From Drosophila persimilis (lineage: Eukaryota > Arthropoda > Insecta > Diptera > Drosophilidae), in assembly GCF_003286085.1 (NCBI RefSeq), contig NW_020825472.1, positions 1 to 64,000 of the forward strand: a DNA stretch of 64,000 bases, in the 5' to 3' direction. This document shows positions 10,094 to 21,979 of this stretch, piece by piece. Below the pieces are notes generated by a model. It had not been told where the DNA came from, made no database searches, and worked only from the letters and a program-made list of their open reading frames with translations. Numbering within the stretch: the stretch's first letter is position 1; every line of letters begins with the position of its first letter. The translations under genes were made by a program, and so were the position numbers.

Positions 10094-13000
10094 CATTGCC
10101 CAGCCGGCACCCTCGTGGAGGGTTCAGCTAGAGGATTTTCGCCAGCCTCGAAACTATGAAGAAATAAGAGAAAAAATATTTGGTAGCGATTTAGTTAAAA
10201 AACCCAGTTGTGTCCGAACTAAGAGAAATACCGTTCGTTTTCGTAACTTTATAAGAAAAGTTAAAGATAGAATGAGGGGTATATCGCTGAGTCTAGATTC
10301 GATTGTTGATATAAAAAAGGATATTAGACCATTTGTAGAAATAGATATATTTGGTAAGACTTATGGAGGATTATTAGATTCTGGTGCATCAGTTTCATGC
10401 CTTAGTGGGGAAGCTACAAAGGAATTTATAAGCAAGAATAGGCCCTATATTGCAAGCAAGTCGCAAGTTGAAACAGCTGGAGGACAAAAATACAACATTC
10501 TTGGTTACGTAGAAACTGAAGTAAGCTTTAGGAATCAGACTAGATTGTTAACCTTATATATAATTCCTGATTTGAAACAAAACCTTTAACTGGGAATAAA
10601 TTTGTGGAATACTTTTGGCCTGATGGAGAAACTAGCGAAAACTTTGTCAATAAATGATTGAATTGCCAGAATTGTTAAATGCCGAGCAACAACAACTCAT
10701 GGAAAAGGTTGTGGCTTTGTTCCCAGATTTTAATACGGAAGGCTTGGGGAAAACGTCCATGTTAGAGCATTCAATCGAATTACTTCCATCGGCAAAACCA
10801 ATAAAACAGAGATATTTTTCAGTATCCCCGGCTGTGGAAAAACGGATTCATGCGGAAATCGATGATATGCTTAGTTTAGGAGTCATAGAAGTAGCACCGC
10901 CAACTTGTTCTTGGAGTAGTCCCGTTTCAGTAGTACAAAAAGGTAGCAGATTTCGTATGTGTCTAGATTCACGCAAGGTCAACTTAGTGACGATAAAGGA
11001 TGCTTATCCACAACCCAAGATAAATGGTATTTTATCGAGGTTACCGAAAGCAGAATTTATTTCATCTTTAGATCTGAAGCACGCCTTTTGGCAAATAAAT
11101 CTGAAAGAATCTTGTAGAGATCTAACAGCCTTCACTGTACCAAATCGTCCTTTGTATAGATTCATAGTCATGCCTTTTGGACTTACGAACGCTGCACAAA
11201 CAACGTGTCAATTAATGGACATGATTATTCCACCCCATTTCAAGAATAGAGTCTTTGTCTATCTTGATGATTTGTTGTTAGTTAGTGAAACATTTGAGGA
11301 TCACCTTGGACTGTTGACAGAAATGTCCACTGTGTTGAGAAATGCAGGCCTGACGTTGAACTTAGACAAATGTCGCTGGTGTGTTCCTGAAGTTCGTTAT
11401 CTGAGTTATGTGATAGGTAAAGGTTGCATTAAGGTAGATACAGAAAAGGTCTCCGCCATCAGAAATTTGCTCCCACCTCGTTCGGTGAAAGAACTCAGAA
11501 AGTTTCTGAGATGTGCGGGTTGGTATCGCCGATTTATAGAAAATTATGCATCCCTGACAGCACCACTCACAGACCTGACCAAGAAGGTTAAGTCTTTTCA
11601 ATGGACTGAGGATGCACAACAAGCCTTTGAAGAGGTAAAACATCGATTAACCTCAGCACCGTTATTAGTCACACCCAATTTCGAGAAACCGTTTATAATT
11701 CAATGCGATGCATCCAATATCGGTGTCGGTGGAGTCCTGGCCCAGTTGGACGAAGATGGCATAGAACGGCCAATTGCATATTTTTCTTATAAGCTAAATC
11801 AAGCCCAACAAAAATACTGTGTAACCGAATTGGAGTGTTTAGCTGCAGTATTGAGCATACAGAAATTTAGGGAGTATGTAGAGGGTCTGGAGTTCAAAGT
11901 CATAACGGACCACGCTAGTTTAAAATGGCTTATGAGGCAGACAGACTTGAATGGCAGACTAGCTAGATGGGCACTAAAACTGCAGCATTTTAATTTTGAA
12001 ATAGAACACAGAAAAGGAAGCTTGAACATAGTGCCAGACGCCCTTTCTCGACTACCGACTGAAGAGATAAGCGAAATAGAAGTTGTGTTGCCTGAAGTCG
12101 ACCTACAATCGCCTCACTTCTGGTCCAATAGCTATACCAAGTTAAAAGATACAATTACAGAGAATCAAAGCCGTTTGCCAGACTTGAAAATTGTAGATCG
12201 GTACATTTACAGGCGAACTCAGTTTTACCAAGGAGACTCAGTGTCAGAGTCAAACTGCTGGAAACTTTGGGTACCATCAGAATTGACACAGTCTGTATTG
12301 TATAATGCACACGCGCCTCCTCATATTTCTCATGGTGGCATCGGAAAAACGTTGGAAAAGCTTCGTCGAAATCTTTTTTGGCCAAATATGATAAAAGACG
12401 TCAAAGAATTTATTGCGAGATGTGAAGTTTGCAAACAAGTGAAAGCCCCAAACATAACTCTCAAGCCTCCAATGGGAAATCCTGTAGTCTCTGAGCGACC
12501 ATTCCAACGGCTCTATATGGATTTCATAGGACATTACCCTCGATCAAAGCAGGGAAATATAGGAGTATTTGTTGTTTTGGACCACCTAACAAAGTTTCAT
12601 TTTTTGAAGCCGTTGAAGAAATTCACTGCAGACCTTATTATAGAATTCTTAAAAACAAATATATTCCATGTATTCGGTATACCTGAAGTTATAGTAACTG
12701 ATAACGGAAGCCAGTTCAAGTCGAATATATTTCAGGCATTCATGCAGAAGTATGGGATAAAGCATATGTTTACTGCAATTTACAGTCCACAGGCTAATGC
12801 CTCAGAGCGCCTTAATAGATCAATTATATCTGGTATCAGGTCTTACCTAGGGAAAGACCAACGGCTATGGGACGATAAGCTCGGTGAGATATCCTTCGCC
12901 TTGAGATCTTCACATCATGCCGCAATAGGATTTTCACCATATTTTGCGTTGTTTGGTAATCATATGATAACGCACGCAGACAACTATGAATTGCTGAGGA

Positions 13001-13320
13001 GGATAGAAATGCTTAAAGAGGGCGAGAATATTTTGACTACAGACAAACTGCAAATTGTTAGAAACAAGATCATGGAAAACATCAGTAAGGCATATCAAAC
13101 CAATAAGAGAACGTACGATTTGCGCACAAGATACGAACACGTCTTTAGACGAAACTTTGCCCAAAGTAACAAGATCAAGGCATTTAATGCAAAATTAGCT
13201 CCTAAATTCTTGAAGGCAACTGTAGTTCGAAAGTTTGGTAACCACTGTTATGAATTAGAAGAAGATGGTCAACAGATAGGAAAGTTCTATGCCAAAGACC
13301 TACAAAAGTGCGTAACTTAA
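10094..13320 (+). mobile_element. Ty3/gypsy-group LTR retrotransposon, copy 2 (protease-pol fragment)
   Basis: The plus-strand fragment begins with a short Gag-tail/protease part (10089-10589) and continues into a long pol. No LTR, primer site or Gag knuckle was found at its left edge, which abuts the hairpin of LOA copy 1. No LTR was recognised in the 1 kb after pol. It appears broken, with about one or two breaks plus loss of both ends. The protease motif is LLDSGAS at about 10375, with a Ser instead of the Thr seen in the other gypsy-type elements here, so it belongs to a different lineage. Confidence 0.8.
10654..13320 (+). CDS. pol region of Ty3/gypsy copy 2: RT, RNase H, integrase
   Basis: The open frame is about 888 codons. 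Reverse transcriptase: SSLDLKHAFWQINL (about 11070), MPFGLTNAAQT, and the catalytic VYLDDLLL at about 11260. RNase H: QCDASNIGVGGVLAQ (11700), TELECLAAVLS and ITDHASLKWLM. The integrase zinc domain is HISHGGIGK through CEVCKQVKA (12320-12440). The integrase core is YMDFIGHYP, VTDNGSQF and NASERLNRS (12500-12830). The C-terminal end, GNHCYELEEDGQQIG, fits a gypsy-group integrase tail. The frame is unusually well kept compared with its missing flanks. Confidence 0.85.
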   Translation: MIELPELLNAEQQQLMEKVVALFPDFNTEGLGKTSMLEHSIELLPSAKPIKQRYFSVSPAVEKRIHAEIDDMLSLGVIEVAPPTCSWSSPVSVVQKGSRFRMCLDSRKVNLVTIKDAYPQPKINGILSRLPKAEFISSLDLKHAFWQINLKESCRDLTAFTVPNRPLYRFIVMPFGLTNAAQTTCQLMDMIIPPHFKNRVFVYLDDLLLVSETFEDHLGLLTEMSTVLRNAGLTLNLDKCRWCVPEVRYLSYVIGKGCIKVDTEKVSAIRNLLPPRSVKELRKFLRCAGWYRRFIENYASLTAPLTDLTKKVKSFQWTEDAQQAFEEVKHRLTSAPLLVTPNFEKPFIIQCDASNIGVGGVLAQLDEDGIERPIAYFSYKLNQAQQKYCVTELECLAAVLSIQKFREYVEGLEFKVITDHASLKWLMRQTDLNGRLARWALKLQHFNFEIEHRKGSLNIVPDALSRLPTEEISEIEVVLPEVDLQSPHFWSNSYTKLKDTITENQSRLPDLKIVDRYIYRRTQFYQGDSVSESNCWKLWVPSELTQSVLYNAHAPPHISHGGIGKTLEKLRRNLFWPNMIKDVKEFIARCEVCKQVKAPNITLKPPMGNPVVSERPFQRLYMDFIGHYPRSKQGNIGVFVVLDHLTKFHFLKPLKKFTADLIIEFLKTNIFHVFGIPEVIVTDNGSQFKSNIFQAFMQKYGIKHMFTAIYSPQANASERLNRSIISGIRSYLGKDQRLWDDKLGEISFALRSSHHAAIGFSPYFALFGNHMITHADNYELLRRIEMLKEGENILTTDKLQIVRNKIMENISKAYQTNKRTYDLRTRYEHVFRRNFAQSNKIKAFNAKLAPKFLKATVVRKFGNHCYELEEDGQQIGKFYAKDLQKCVT

Positions 13321-14393
13321 AAGATGACCGTTTTCCAGCTTATTTTGAACAAGTAGAACAGCTTAAAAATAACCTGTGGTGTGACGGCCCATATTTGGAT
13401 GGACTTATTTGTGTGCACAGAACTGTAGCTTATCTGCATGCAAGGGAATAAACGGGAATAAAGCGAAAGCTTTTGACGGGAGGTCGAGCTTTGGGTTATC
13501 TTGGTGGGTTATCTAGCCCTTGTGCTTTAGAATGGGATGAAGAAACAAAATCAAAGCTCAAGCGCTGGATCATTCGATCCATGGAACTAAATTTTGGAAG
13601 GTCAGTTTGGTGGTACGGCGAGATAAAAGAAAAGAAAAGAATAAAAGGTTATACACGTGTCTGAAAAAAAAAAGAAAAATTGAAATCAATAAATCGTCGA
13701 AAGTAGGGTGCACATGCCAAGCTGCCCCAAAAATTAAGATCAGTGTGCCGAAAAGCCGAAAAATCAGTGATTCTCCAAAGATAAACCCGGTTTCACGCCC
13801 CAAAAGGTAATTACATAACCCCCCGCTTTGACATGTGGCTGATAAAATTTTTCTTCGCCAAAAGGGGTCTGAGCTTTGTCAGTCGATCTCGGTTTCTCCA
13901 GTGTAATTTAATATTGACGAAAGTTATCCAACGGAGGTCAAACTTCTGCCACACAACGAAAATTTGCGATCAACCTTATTTTTGACCTTGGCAGAGGACA
14001 TACAGTTGCCTCTGAAATTCTATGTCGTGGCCTGGATAGGCACAGACATATCCATATCGGATGTCTTCAAGGAAAATGATTGACACACACACACTGAATT
14101 CAACCGTAGCTACTATTGCTATTATTATTATTTTTTTTGCATTTAAATTTTGTACATTATAATCTAATCTAGGACACATCAATGCATGCAGGCCTGTTGC
14201 AGCGATGAAAAACCAAACGCAAGCTACCACTAAAAGTAAGAAAAACACCGCTTTGCTTATAATTTGATTTGTTCTTCTAAACTTTTCTCCTCTTTATATA
14301 TATAAAAAACCCCTAAAATTAAGTTGCTGTAACTGTAGATAAATAAGATGTTATGAAGATTTGAGGTGATGCTGAGGATGGTTGTTATTATCA
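13321..14393. other. Unassigned sequence between gypsy copy 2 and CR1 copy 2
   Basis: About 1.07 kb with no supported gene. It starts just after the pol stop and could hold the 3' non-coding part or LTR of gypsy copy 2, but I could not find a TG...CA pair or a matching repeat elsewhere in the window. It contains A-rich runs (about 13664-13678), an AC run (about 14085) and ATT repeats (about 14110-14135). Confidence 0.4.
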
Positions 14394-17300
14394 TTGGACG
14401 TTGACATGCAATGACTGCATCTATCAAGAGGCGATGCAATTACTGCACCGTCAAGTGGCCCGTGTGACACCAGCAGAAGGCTGTTACGCGCGATCCCAGG
14501 CAAAACGCAGCCCTCCTCCCGCCCAACCGACCGAGGGGCGCTGCCGCATGACGCGCGGTGCGTAGCCGAACCAAACGCGAACATGCAAGAAAGATAGATA
14601 TTAGACTAACATTCGAGGAAAATTAGCACTAAACTTATTAAGAAATTAAGCATGCAATAAAATACAAAATACAAATACCACTACAATTACTAATTACTAG
14701 AAAGGTGTGTAAGGATTAGTAATTTAATAAGAGGAAGAGAATTAGTGGAGGATATAATATGGTAGAGGGAATTATAATCCGAGCATAAGACCCTAAACGG
14801 TTCATGCAAGGAATAATTCGATCTACAAAGTGGAAGGAACAACGGTATAAAGTTTCTAGTTAGTCTAATAGGAATCGTGAAGTTTATGCGGCTCAACAGA
14901 TCAGGGCTGTCTATGTCACCCCCGATCAAGTTGTGCATAAATATCACACCAAGCATTTTTCTACGGTTAACTAAGGATGGGAGGTTTACTAATAATAGTC
15001 TACTAGAGTAAGATGGGAGTCTTACACCCGCATCCCAGTTAAGGCCCCGCAGAGCAAAGAGTAAAAAGTTGTTCTGTACTGATTCTATACGGTCCTGGTG
15101 TACTTTGTACTGAGGGCACCATACACAGGAGCCGTATTCTAAGATCGGACGAACAAGCGAGGTATAGAGAGTCTTTGTTATATAGGAGTCGTCAAATTCC
15201 TTTGACCACCTCTTTATAAACCCAAGCACGCCCATGGCCTTATTTACCATGGTAGAAATGTGTTCGGAAAACTTTAACTTGGGGTCTAACATAACACCCA
15301 GATCATCCACCAGGGTAATTCTCTCAAGAGAACCCCCAAATAGGGTGTAGGGAGCCAACAAAGGGCTAGAACGATGAAATGTCATAACTTTGCATTTCGA
15401 GGCATTAAGGTGTAAAAAGTTTGCACAACACCATGACTGAAAGCTATTGAGATCGGATTGCAAGCGAGAATGAAATGAAATGTCCTTGTACTGGACACAG
15501 AGTTTAACATAATCCGCATACATAAGTACTCGAGAGTATGTTAATACTGAAGGCAAGTCATTAATAAAGAGTGTGAAGAGTAAGGGGCCTAGATGGCTGC
15601 CCTGTGGTACTCCCGAAGAAACCTTTACTGGTAAAGAGAGGGAGTTTTTGAAGAGGACTCTTTGAGACCTAGAACAAAGATAGCTAGAAATCCATCTCAG
15701 GGGGTTGGGCGGAAACCCTAAAAGGTCAAGTTTATGTGCTAAAAGGGAATGGTTTATAGAGTCGAGTGCTAAAGTCGGTGTAAATAACATCCGTCTGTAA
15801 GTTACCTTGAAAGCCTTTAATAATGAAAGAAGTAAACTCTAACAAGTTCGTGGTGGTTGATCGCCGCCTTATAAATCTGCTGAGTTGGAGATATAAGTGA
15901 CTTGCAGTTTGCAAGTGCGGAGTTAAAACCTTCTCAAACATTTTGGGAATAGCGGATAACTTTGCTATACCTCTATAATTTTTTACATCAGACTTGCTAC
16001 CTTTTTTATGGAGAGGAATTATAAACGATTCCTTCCAGATTGGGGGGAAGCAAGAGGAATCAAAGGACAGGGTGAATAGTTTAAGCAATGGTCCACACAG
16101 AGCCTCGGCGCAGTACCTGAGTACACAACCTGGAACCCCGTCTGGACCCGGTGAAAACACCGGCTTAACTAGTCGAAGATCTTGAAGTAGGGAATATTCA
16201 TTTAACAAGGGACTGAAAATGCCGTTCGACCTCGGTAATCCGTATGGGTACGGTTGACCAGAGTAGCGTTCCTCAGAATAGGTGGTTTGGAAAAACTGGG
16301 CAAAAAGATCGGCAATTGCCTGATCATTATTTGCCGACGTATTACAAAATGATAGCGAGGATGGGTGTGCGGACGTTCTACGCTTACTGTTTACGAAGCA
16401 GTAAAACTGTTTAGGGTCCTGAGAAAAACGTATCCTGCAACGAGATAGGTAGTTCTTATAGCATTGAGCATTAAGAACTGAAAAGTTTGACCGAGCTATT
16501 ACATAACGAGAGTGAGAAGTAGGAGAACCCACTTCTTGAAATTTTTTATAAAGTCTTGATTTTAAGTTTTTTAGACTGGATAACTCTTTGGTAAACCAAG
16601 GGGGTTTTCCAGATCTAATCGGACAAGAAAGCGGGACACAAGAATCAAAAAATGTGCCAAGAGCATTGTAAAAAATGTTTGTGCTTTTTGTGACATCAGT
16701 GCACAAGTACAAAGCGGACCAATCAAAATCCCTAATTAGGTTATTAATCTTCGCAAACTCGGCTTTACGAAAGCAGCGGACACGTTCAGGTAGTCTACTC
16801 GACCGATCCAATACAGTTGGTCCTATGTCTAGCGACACCTCGAAAGTAGGGTGGTAGGCGTCTTCAGGTATAGTGAGCGGAAGGGCTCGGGTTAACAACA
16901 CTATGGTCGGATCCGATACAAAGCATAGATCAAGCAATCGACCCAAGGAATTTTTCACATGATTGACTTGAGACAGAGACAGGTCAAGCAAGCCGTCAAC
17001 AAAGTCATGTCGTGACATGGGCACTAGGATACTAGACTCGTTTACCGAAGACCAAACAGTTCCTGGCAAGTTGAAGTCACCAAGAACTATCATACGATCT
17101 TTATCAGATAGCGAGGAAGCAACAGCGGTTAAAGCGGACAAGTGCTGCTCATAAATTGAAATATCCGAAGAAGGTGGGATATACGAGCAAGTAATGAATA
17201 TAGCGAAAGCGGGAAGAATCAGTTTTACACACAGGAATTCCAGTTCCTGTTGAACTTGGACTGTGAAGTGTTCTGACGTGAAGTAAGAGTCCACTGCAAT

Positions 17301-17404
17301 TAGAACCCCTCCTGCACGTCGAGACGATCGGTCCTTTCTAAAAGTTGTGTACCGACCTGCCAAAACCTCGGAACTAAGAATGTCCGGCTTTAACCAGGTT
17401 TCAG
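14394..17404 (-). mobile_element. CR1-clade LINE, copy 2 (5' truncated)
   Basis: This is a minus-strand copy nearly identical to CR1 copy 1 over 3 kb. Homology ends at 17404, inside the endonuclease domain just after ETWLKPD, so ORF1 and the ORF2 start are absent. This is the usual 5' truncation of LINEs. The 3' end coincides with copy 1 (ATTGCATGTCAACGTCCA), followed by ATGATAATAAC, possibly a remnant of a 3' short repeat. The 34-bp, 7-bp and 6-bp segments missing in copy 1 are present here, so copy 2 is not derived from copy 1 as it stands. Confidence 0.85.
14690..17404 (-). pseudogene. CR1 copy 2 ORF2 (partial)
   Basis: It encodes the endonuclease from ETWLKPD onward (LGDFNLPGTVW at about 17070), the RT domain and the CR1 C-terminal domain. 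The frame is open across the region where copy 1 has its own 1-base loss (near 16950). It shares the 5-base loss at the palm motif A (about 15772-15776) with copy 1. The catalytic box reads MYADYVKLC instead of MYADDVKLC, so the second catalytic Asp is replaced by Tyr and the RT would be inactive regardless of frame. The C-terminal end reads LILTHLSSN. Confidence 0.85.
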
Positions 17405-17769
17405 GTTGGAGTGGAGTTAAAATATGAAAATACACTGAAGATTGATCAACATGAAATTGGAGTAGAATAACTATACAGGGGTATTGGGAAGGGGGAACAT
17501 ATAGAGGTTTAAGGGTTAACACAAGAAATAGGCGAGCAGAGTTAACATGGTAGGGTGGGTAAACGCGGAGATTACAAGACCTAACTCCGTGCGGCGATGC
17601 ATATGGCACTATTGATTTGATTTGTATAACACCCAACGGCCAGGTTAGCACCAGAATCTCTTGTATGTGTTTAGCTGGAACAACTGAAAGATCCCCCCCT
17701 TCCGACGAGCCCTAGCCGAAAGATCCCACACAGTGCTAACCATAACATCTATGCAAGTTGTCTAGTTTG
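17405..17769. other. Unassigned 365 bp between CR1 copy 2 and gypsy copy 3
   Basis: A short open stretch joins the truncated CR1 frame on the minus strand, but it shows no motif I recognise. The segment could be the 5' leader of gypsy copy 3 or unrelated DNA. No LTR end or primer site was recognised. Confidence 0.4.
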
Positions 17770-17869
17770 TGGAATGCGTCTCGAAAGCTACCACACCAGA
17801 ACACCGGGTCACATTACAGGACAGGCAGGAAGAAATCGCTTTTTCGAAAACATATAAAGAAAGGATCAC

Positions 17870-18650
17870 CAGAAACAGTAGCGATAATAGAAAAAATACG
17901 CAAGTGGGACCTGATCTTTTCAGGAAAATGAGGGATGCTAAAATTCCTGAGCAGGATGGAGGAATTAGCAGAAACCTACGGGGTAGAACCGGACCACCTC
18001 TTATTCGCAATGCCGGTTATCCTGGAAGAAAGCGCGCTAGACTGGTGGCACACAAAGCCAGCGCCAGTCACATCATAGGAGGAAGCAAAGGTCGGACTAA
18101 AAGAGAACTTCATATCCCCCAGATACCAAGAGGAGCTTGCAAAACAAGTGTCAGAGCGAAAACAAGCGGAAACAGAACCAGTTCGAGACTATATCCAAGA
18201 AATAAGGAAGTTAATGAGATTCGGAACACAGAGCAGGAAAAACTGGAAATAATATACCAGAACTGTCGGCTGCCGCTGAAACTATACGTGAAGAGGAGAG
18301 AATTCCAAACGCTGTCCGAATTCATGATCATCACAGAGGAATTCGAAAAAATTGAGACAGATGCCGGACTCTCAAAAATTACAGGGCGCCAATGGAACTA
18401 TCCACAAAACGACCAGCCAGCTTGGCAAAGGACCCAATACCGACAAAGGAAATGCCAAAGATGTGGCAACTATGGGCACGAGGCCCGAACATGCAACAGG
18501 GAACCCGTACTGTACTGCTGGACCTGCAACAAACAAGGAGTACGCACAATAGACTGCTGCAGAAAACAAACGGAAAACACACAGGGCGCAGGAACAACCC
18601 GCGAACCTCCTGTGGCCCAAAACCAGCGGAGCGGGACAACACACAACTAA
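17870..18650 (+). pseudogene. gag region of Ty3/gypsy copy 3
   Basis: Capsid-like sequence includes ALDWWHTKPAPV at about 18030, a tryptophan pair typical of gypsy-type capsids. The nucleocapsid end at 18440-18570 carries CQRCGNYGHEARTC followed by YCWTCNKQGVRTIDCC. The second knuckle pattern is shared with the Gag at 28580-28640 (FCWECGRRGIRTIDCC). The function is particle assembly and RNA packaging. The copy is decayed. Confidence 0.75.
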
Positions 18651-18659
18651 TATTTAACA

Positions 18660-20030
18660 AGAACCAGCTTTTAGGACGGGCCAGGATCGGATCACAACTG
18701 ATGGATGTAATCATCGATACAGGGGCAACAAGATGCATGATAAACGAAAAGACGGCCGAAAAACTAAAAGAGGAAGGTATCGAAGGAGTGGAAAACAGAT
18801 TAATCCGGCTAGCGGATGGAAGCACTCGGAGAACAACACGGAGAATCCAACTAACGGTAGAACTAGGGGGAAAAGAGACCAACCAATCATTCCTAATCAT
18901 GACAGGGGTCCCAGATACCCCCATACTAGGAATGGAATTTTTAAAGGATGCAGGCACATCAATAACGTGTGGAGAAGCCACGGTAAACTTCAACAGGGAA
19001 CCAAACCCAAACAGAAAGGAGGAAAACGCAAGAAACTCAGTAACAGAACCGACGGACGAAGAAATCGAAAAATGGATTAAAACAGAGGTACAAAAATCCA
19101 ACACGCTGGAAGGGGTGAGCAATGTTACGAAACATCGGATATTCCTGAAAGATGACAGACCAGTCAAACAGAGGTATTACCCAAGAAACCCAGCACAAAT
19201 GGAAATCATCAACAAAGAGATCAGCGAACTCATAAAGCAAGATCTAATAGAACCATCACACAGCTCACCGATTGTCCTCATAAAAAATAAAACTGGAGAT
19301 TGGAGGGTCTGCGTGGACTACCTACTGTTAAACGAAAAAACAGAGAAGGATGCATACCCATTACCACGGATGGACTTCATTCTAAATCAGCTTAAAGAGG
19401 ATAAATACATTAGCACGCTCGACTTAAAATCAGGGTATTGGCAAATCCCAATCGAAAAACAGAGAAAAACACTACACAGCCTTTACAGCTCCCGGGCGAG
19501 GATTGTACCAATGGAAGGTCATGCCATTCGGACTCACAACAGCACCTGCTACGTTCCAAAGAGCCCTAGACTCGGTAATCGGACCGGACATGGAACCATT
19601 CGCTTTCGCATACCTAGACGACATAATCGTAATTGGGCGGACGAAAGTTGAACACATGCAGAAACTACAAACGGTATACGAACGCCTACGGGCAGCAAAC
19701 CTACGCATTAACGCAGCAAAATGTCATTTTTCCAAAAGAAACTTAAATACCTAGGACACATGGTGAGCGAGGAAGGAATACACACAGACCCAGACAAAGT
19801 GGCGGCCATTAAAGAACTCACCGCACCAACTACACTGAAACAGCTGCATAGTTTTTTGGGCCTGGCATCTTGGTACCGCAGATTCGTACCAGCGTACACG
19901 GAACGAGCAAAAGCTCTACAATACCTATTAAAGAAGGGACAAAAATTTGAGTGGGGCGAAGCACTCCAAACAGACGCAAGCGACTGCGGCCTAGGAGCGG
20001 TGTTGACCCAGAAAGCCCATCCGGACGAGT
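18660..20030 (+). pseudogene. Protease and reverse transcriptase region of Ty3/gypsy copy 3
   Basis: Protease: DVIIDTGATRCMI (about 18712) with ILGMEFLKDAG as the second conserved loop. RT: SHSSPIVLIKNKTGDWRVCV (about 19256), ISTLDLKSGYWQIPI (about 19408), MPFGLTTAPATFQ (about 19520) and the catalytic AYLDDIIVIG at about 19608. The RNase H connection reads FLGLASWYRRFVPAY and ASDCGLGAVLTQ. These are the classical Ty3/gypsy pol motifs. Confidence 0.8.
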
Positions 20031-21290
20031 AGCAAGATGGGCATTGGGACTGCAACCTTTCTCATTCGAAATACGATATCGGAAAGGCAAGTTGAACGCA
20101 GTGGCGGACGGACTCTCCCGCTTACCACGCGAAGAAACCCGAATAGCAGAAATCGTAGAATGCGCTTGGTATCAAAACAAATGGAACCAAGTAGAGATGA
20201 CACCAAAAGAATCTGCGGATTATACCATAAAACACGGAAGATTATACCGACACATACCAAGCCAAACCGACGAAGACGATCAACCCTGGAAAATGTACGT
20301 TCCAAGACAAGAGAGACAGAGGGTACTAACCGAAAATCACACAAACCCAACAGCCGGACATCTCGGGATCAGACGCACGAAAATCAGAATAAGGCAGCGA
20401 TACTTTTGGCCAGGGCTAAGCAGAGACGTAACACGATTCGTACGAACATGCGAAAGCTGCCAAAAATTTAAGGTATCGCAACAAGCAGCCCCAGGCAAAA
20501 TGCTAACCAAAATCGCAAACGCACCCTGGGAAACAATATACGTCGATTTCGTGGGACCACTCCCAAGATCACCGCACGGCAACACCACACTAATCGTGTT
20601 TATCGATAAATTTTCGAAATGGGTTGAGGTCACACCGGCAAGAAGCGCAACAGCTGACGCATTCCTAAAGGCGTTCAGAGAAAAAATACTGGCGATGGGA
20701 GGTGCACCAAAGAGATTGATCTCAGACAACGGCGTACAATTTACAAGCAGAAAGACGAAACAGGTAAGGGAAACGCGGGAGGGAAACACAACAAATGGGA
20801 CGAACAACTACCAGAACTAACCCTAGCGATAAATAGCAGCAAGTCAGAGGCAACAGGGTTTAGTCCAGCATACCTGATATTCGGGAGAGAACTTAGATTG
20901 CCGGGCAACCTATTCGACAAGGTAACAGGGTCAGGGTTCAACAATCAAACAAACCAAGAAAGCACCGACAAACGAAAACAAACAGAAACAATAGCCAGGC
21001 AAAACATGGAAGAAGCAGCAGCAAAACAAGCAAGACATTACAATTTGCGAAAGCGAGCATGGAAGCCAAAAAGAGGGGACCTAGTATGGGTACGAACGCA
21101 CCCACTATCGAAAAAAATAGACAAAACAACAGCGAAACTAGAACCGAAATACACCGGGCCGTGTAAGGTACTCGAACTAATCTCTCCAGTGATTACAACA
21201 GTACAAGATACGACAACGAACAAAAAACTACGGGCACACGTCTCACAACTAAAACCAGCAAAAGTAGAGGAAGCAAACACAATAACGTCT
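20030..21290 (+). pseudogene. Integrase region of Ty3/gypsy copy 3
   Basis: The RNase H end reads VARWALGLQPFSFEIRYRKG and NAVADGLSRLPREE. The integrase zinc domain has GHLGIRRTKIRIRQRYFWPG and CESCQKFKV (20350-20470). The core has YVDFVGPLPRS (20540) and LISDNGVQFTS (20716). The C-terminal barrel has KRGDLVWVRTHPLS and KLEPKYTGPCKVLEL (21070-21175). A long A-rich region to 21979 encodes charged, low-complexity protein of no known role. Confidence 0.8.
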
Positions 21291-21979
21291 CTCTACCTTT
21301 TCAGAAAGATGGAAAATAATGAAGATAAATTCAACATTTCGGCCCGGAAATTTAAAGAAAGGATGGCACAGGCGAGCCACAAAAACCGAGCGGCAGAACT
21401 ACTTTCAGCCGCCCCCCCACTCAGCTCAGGGATGAAAGTATCAGGAACAAATATGTCAGCACCCAGGAAAACAGCAACAAACAAAACGATGGAAACCACG
21501 GCAGGACAGCGCGAGACTCAAGGAAAACAAGTAGCAACGCACAAGGAAGTAATCCCAACAAAAAAGAGGATCAGCTGGGCAAACCAGGCCAACCAACAGG
21601 AACAAACGGCACGAAGAGTCTGCGAACAACAAGGCACGGAACTTTCCTGGGCAAAACAAGGGGAAGACGAAGAGTCCGACAGGGACGTGCTGGACCTAAA
21701 CCCCGAGCGGCCAACGCCGGAACCGGAAACCCATCCAGAGAGGCACCATCCCGGGCGAATGGAATGTCCAGAAAAACTTCGAACTAGCGACCACGTCGAT
21801 CGAACTAGTCAAAGCAAAACTCCACGACCGCCCAAAACACACTCAACGACGGTTCAAATTATGGAACGAGGAACAGGAGGCGTGTTGGGTTATGATCGGC
21901 CGAGCTGGAGATGTCCGCATCAGCGCCTGGTTCCAAACAAAGTCAACCGACAACGCCCCACTGGGAAAGGAGGGGGGAG

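Larger units (their letters stand above)
17770..21979 (+). mobile_element. Ty3/gypsy-group LTR retrotransposon, copy 3 (internal region)
   Basis: The plus-strand gag, protease, RT-RNase H and integrase lie in the normal Ty3/gypsy order. A basic C-terminal region and a purine tract (GGAAAGGAGGGGGGAG) come next, then an LTR starting TGTGACGC at 21980. The base composition is A-rich on the coding strand. No 5' LTR was recognised. It is broken, with several breaks across gag and pol. Its Gag and protease are related to those of copies 1 and 4 (shared C-W-x-C...D-C-C second knuckle and DTGATR). Confidence 0.8.

Noticed and set aside
17405-17651. Extension of the CR1 copy 2 frame upstream of the homology break
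   Set aside because: The open frame continues past 17404 only by chance. Copy 1 has different sequence there and the extension has no endonuclease motif.
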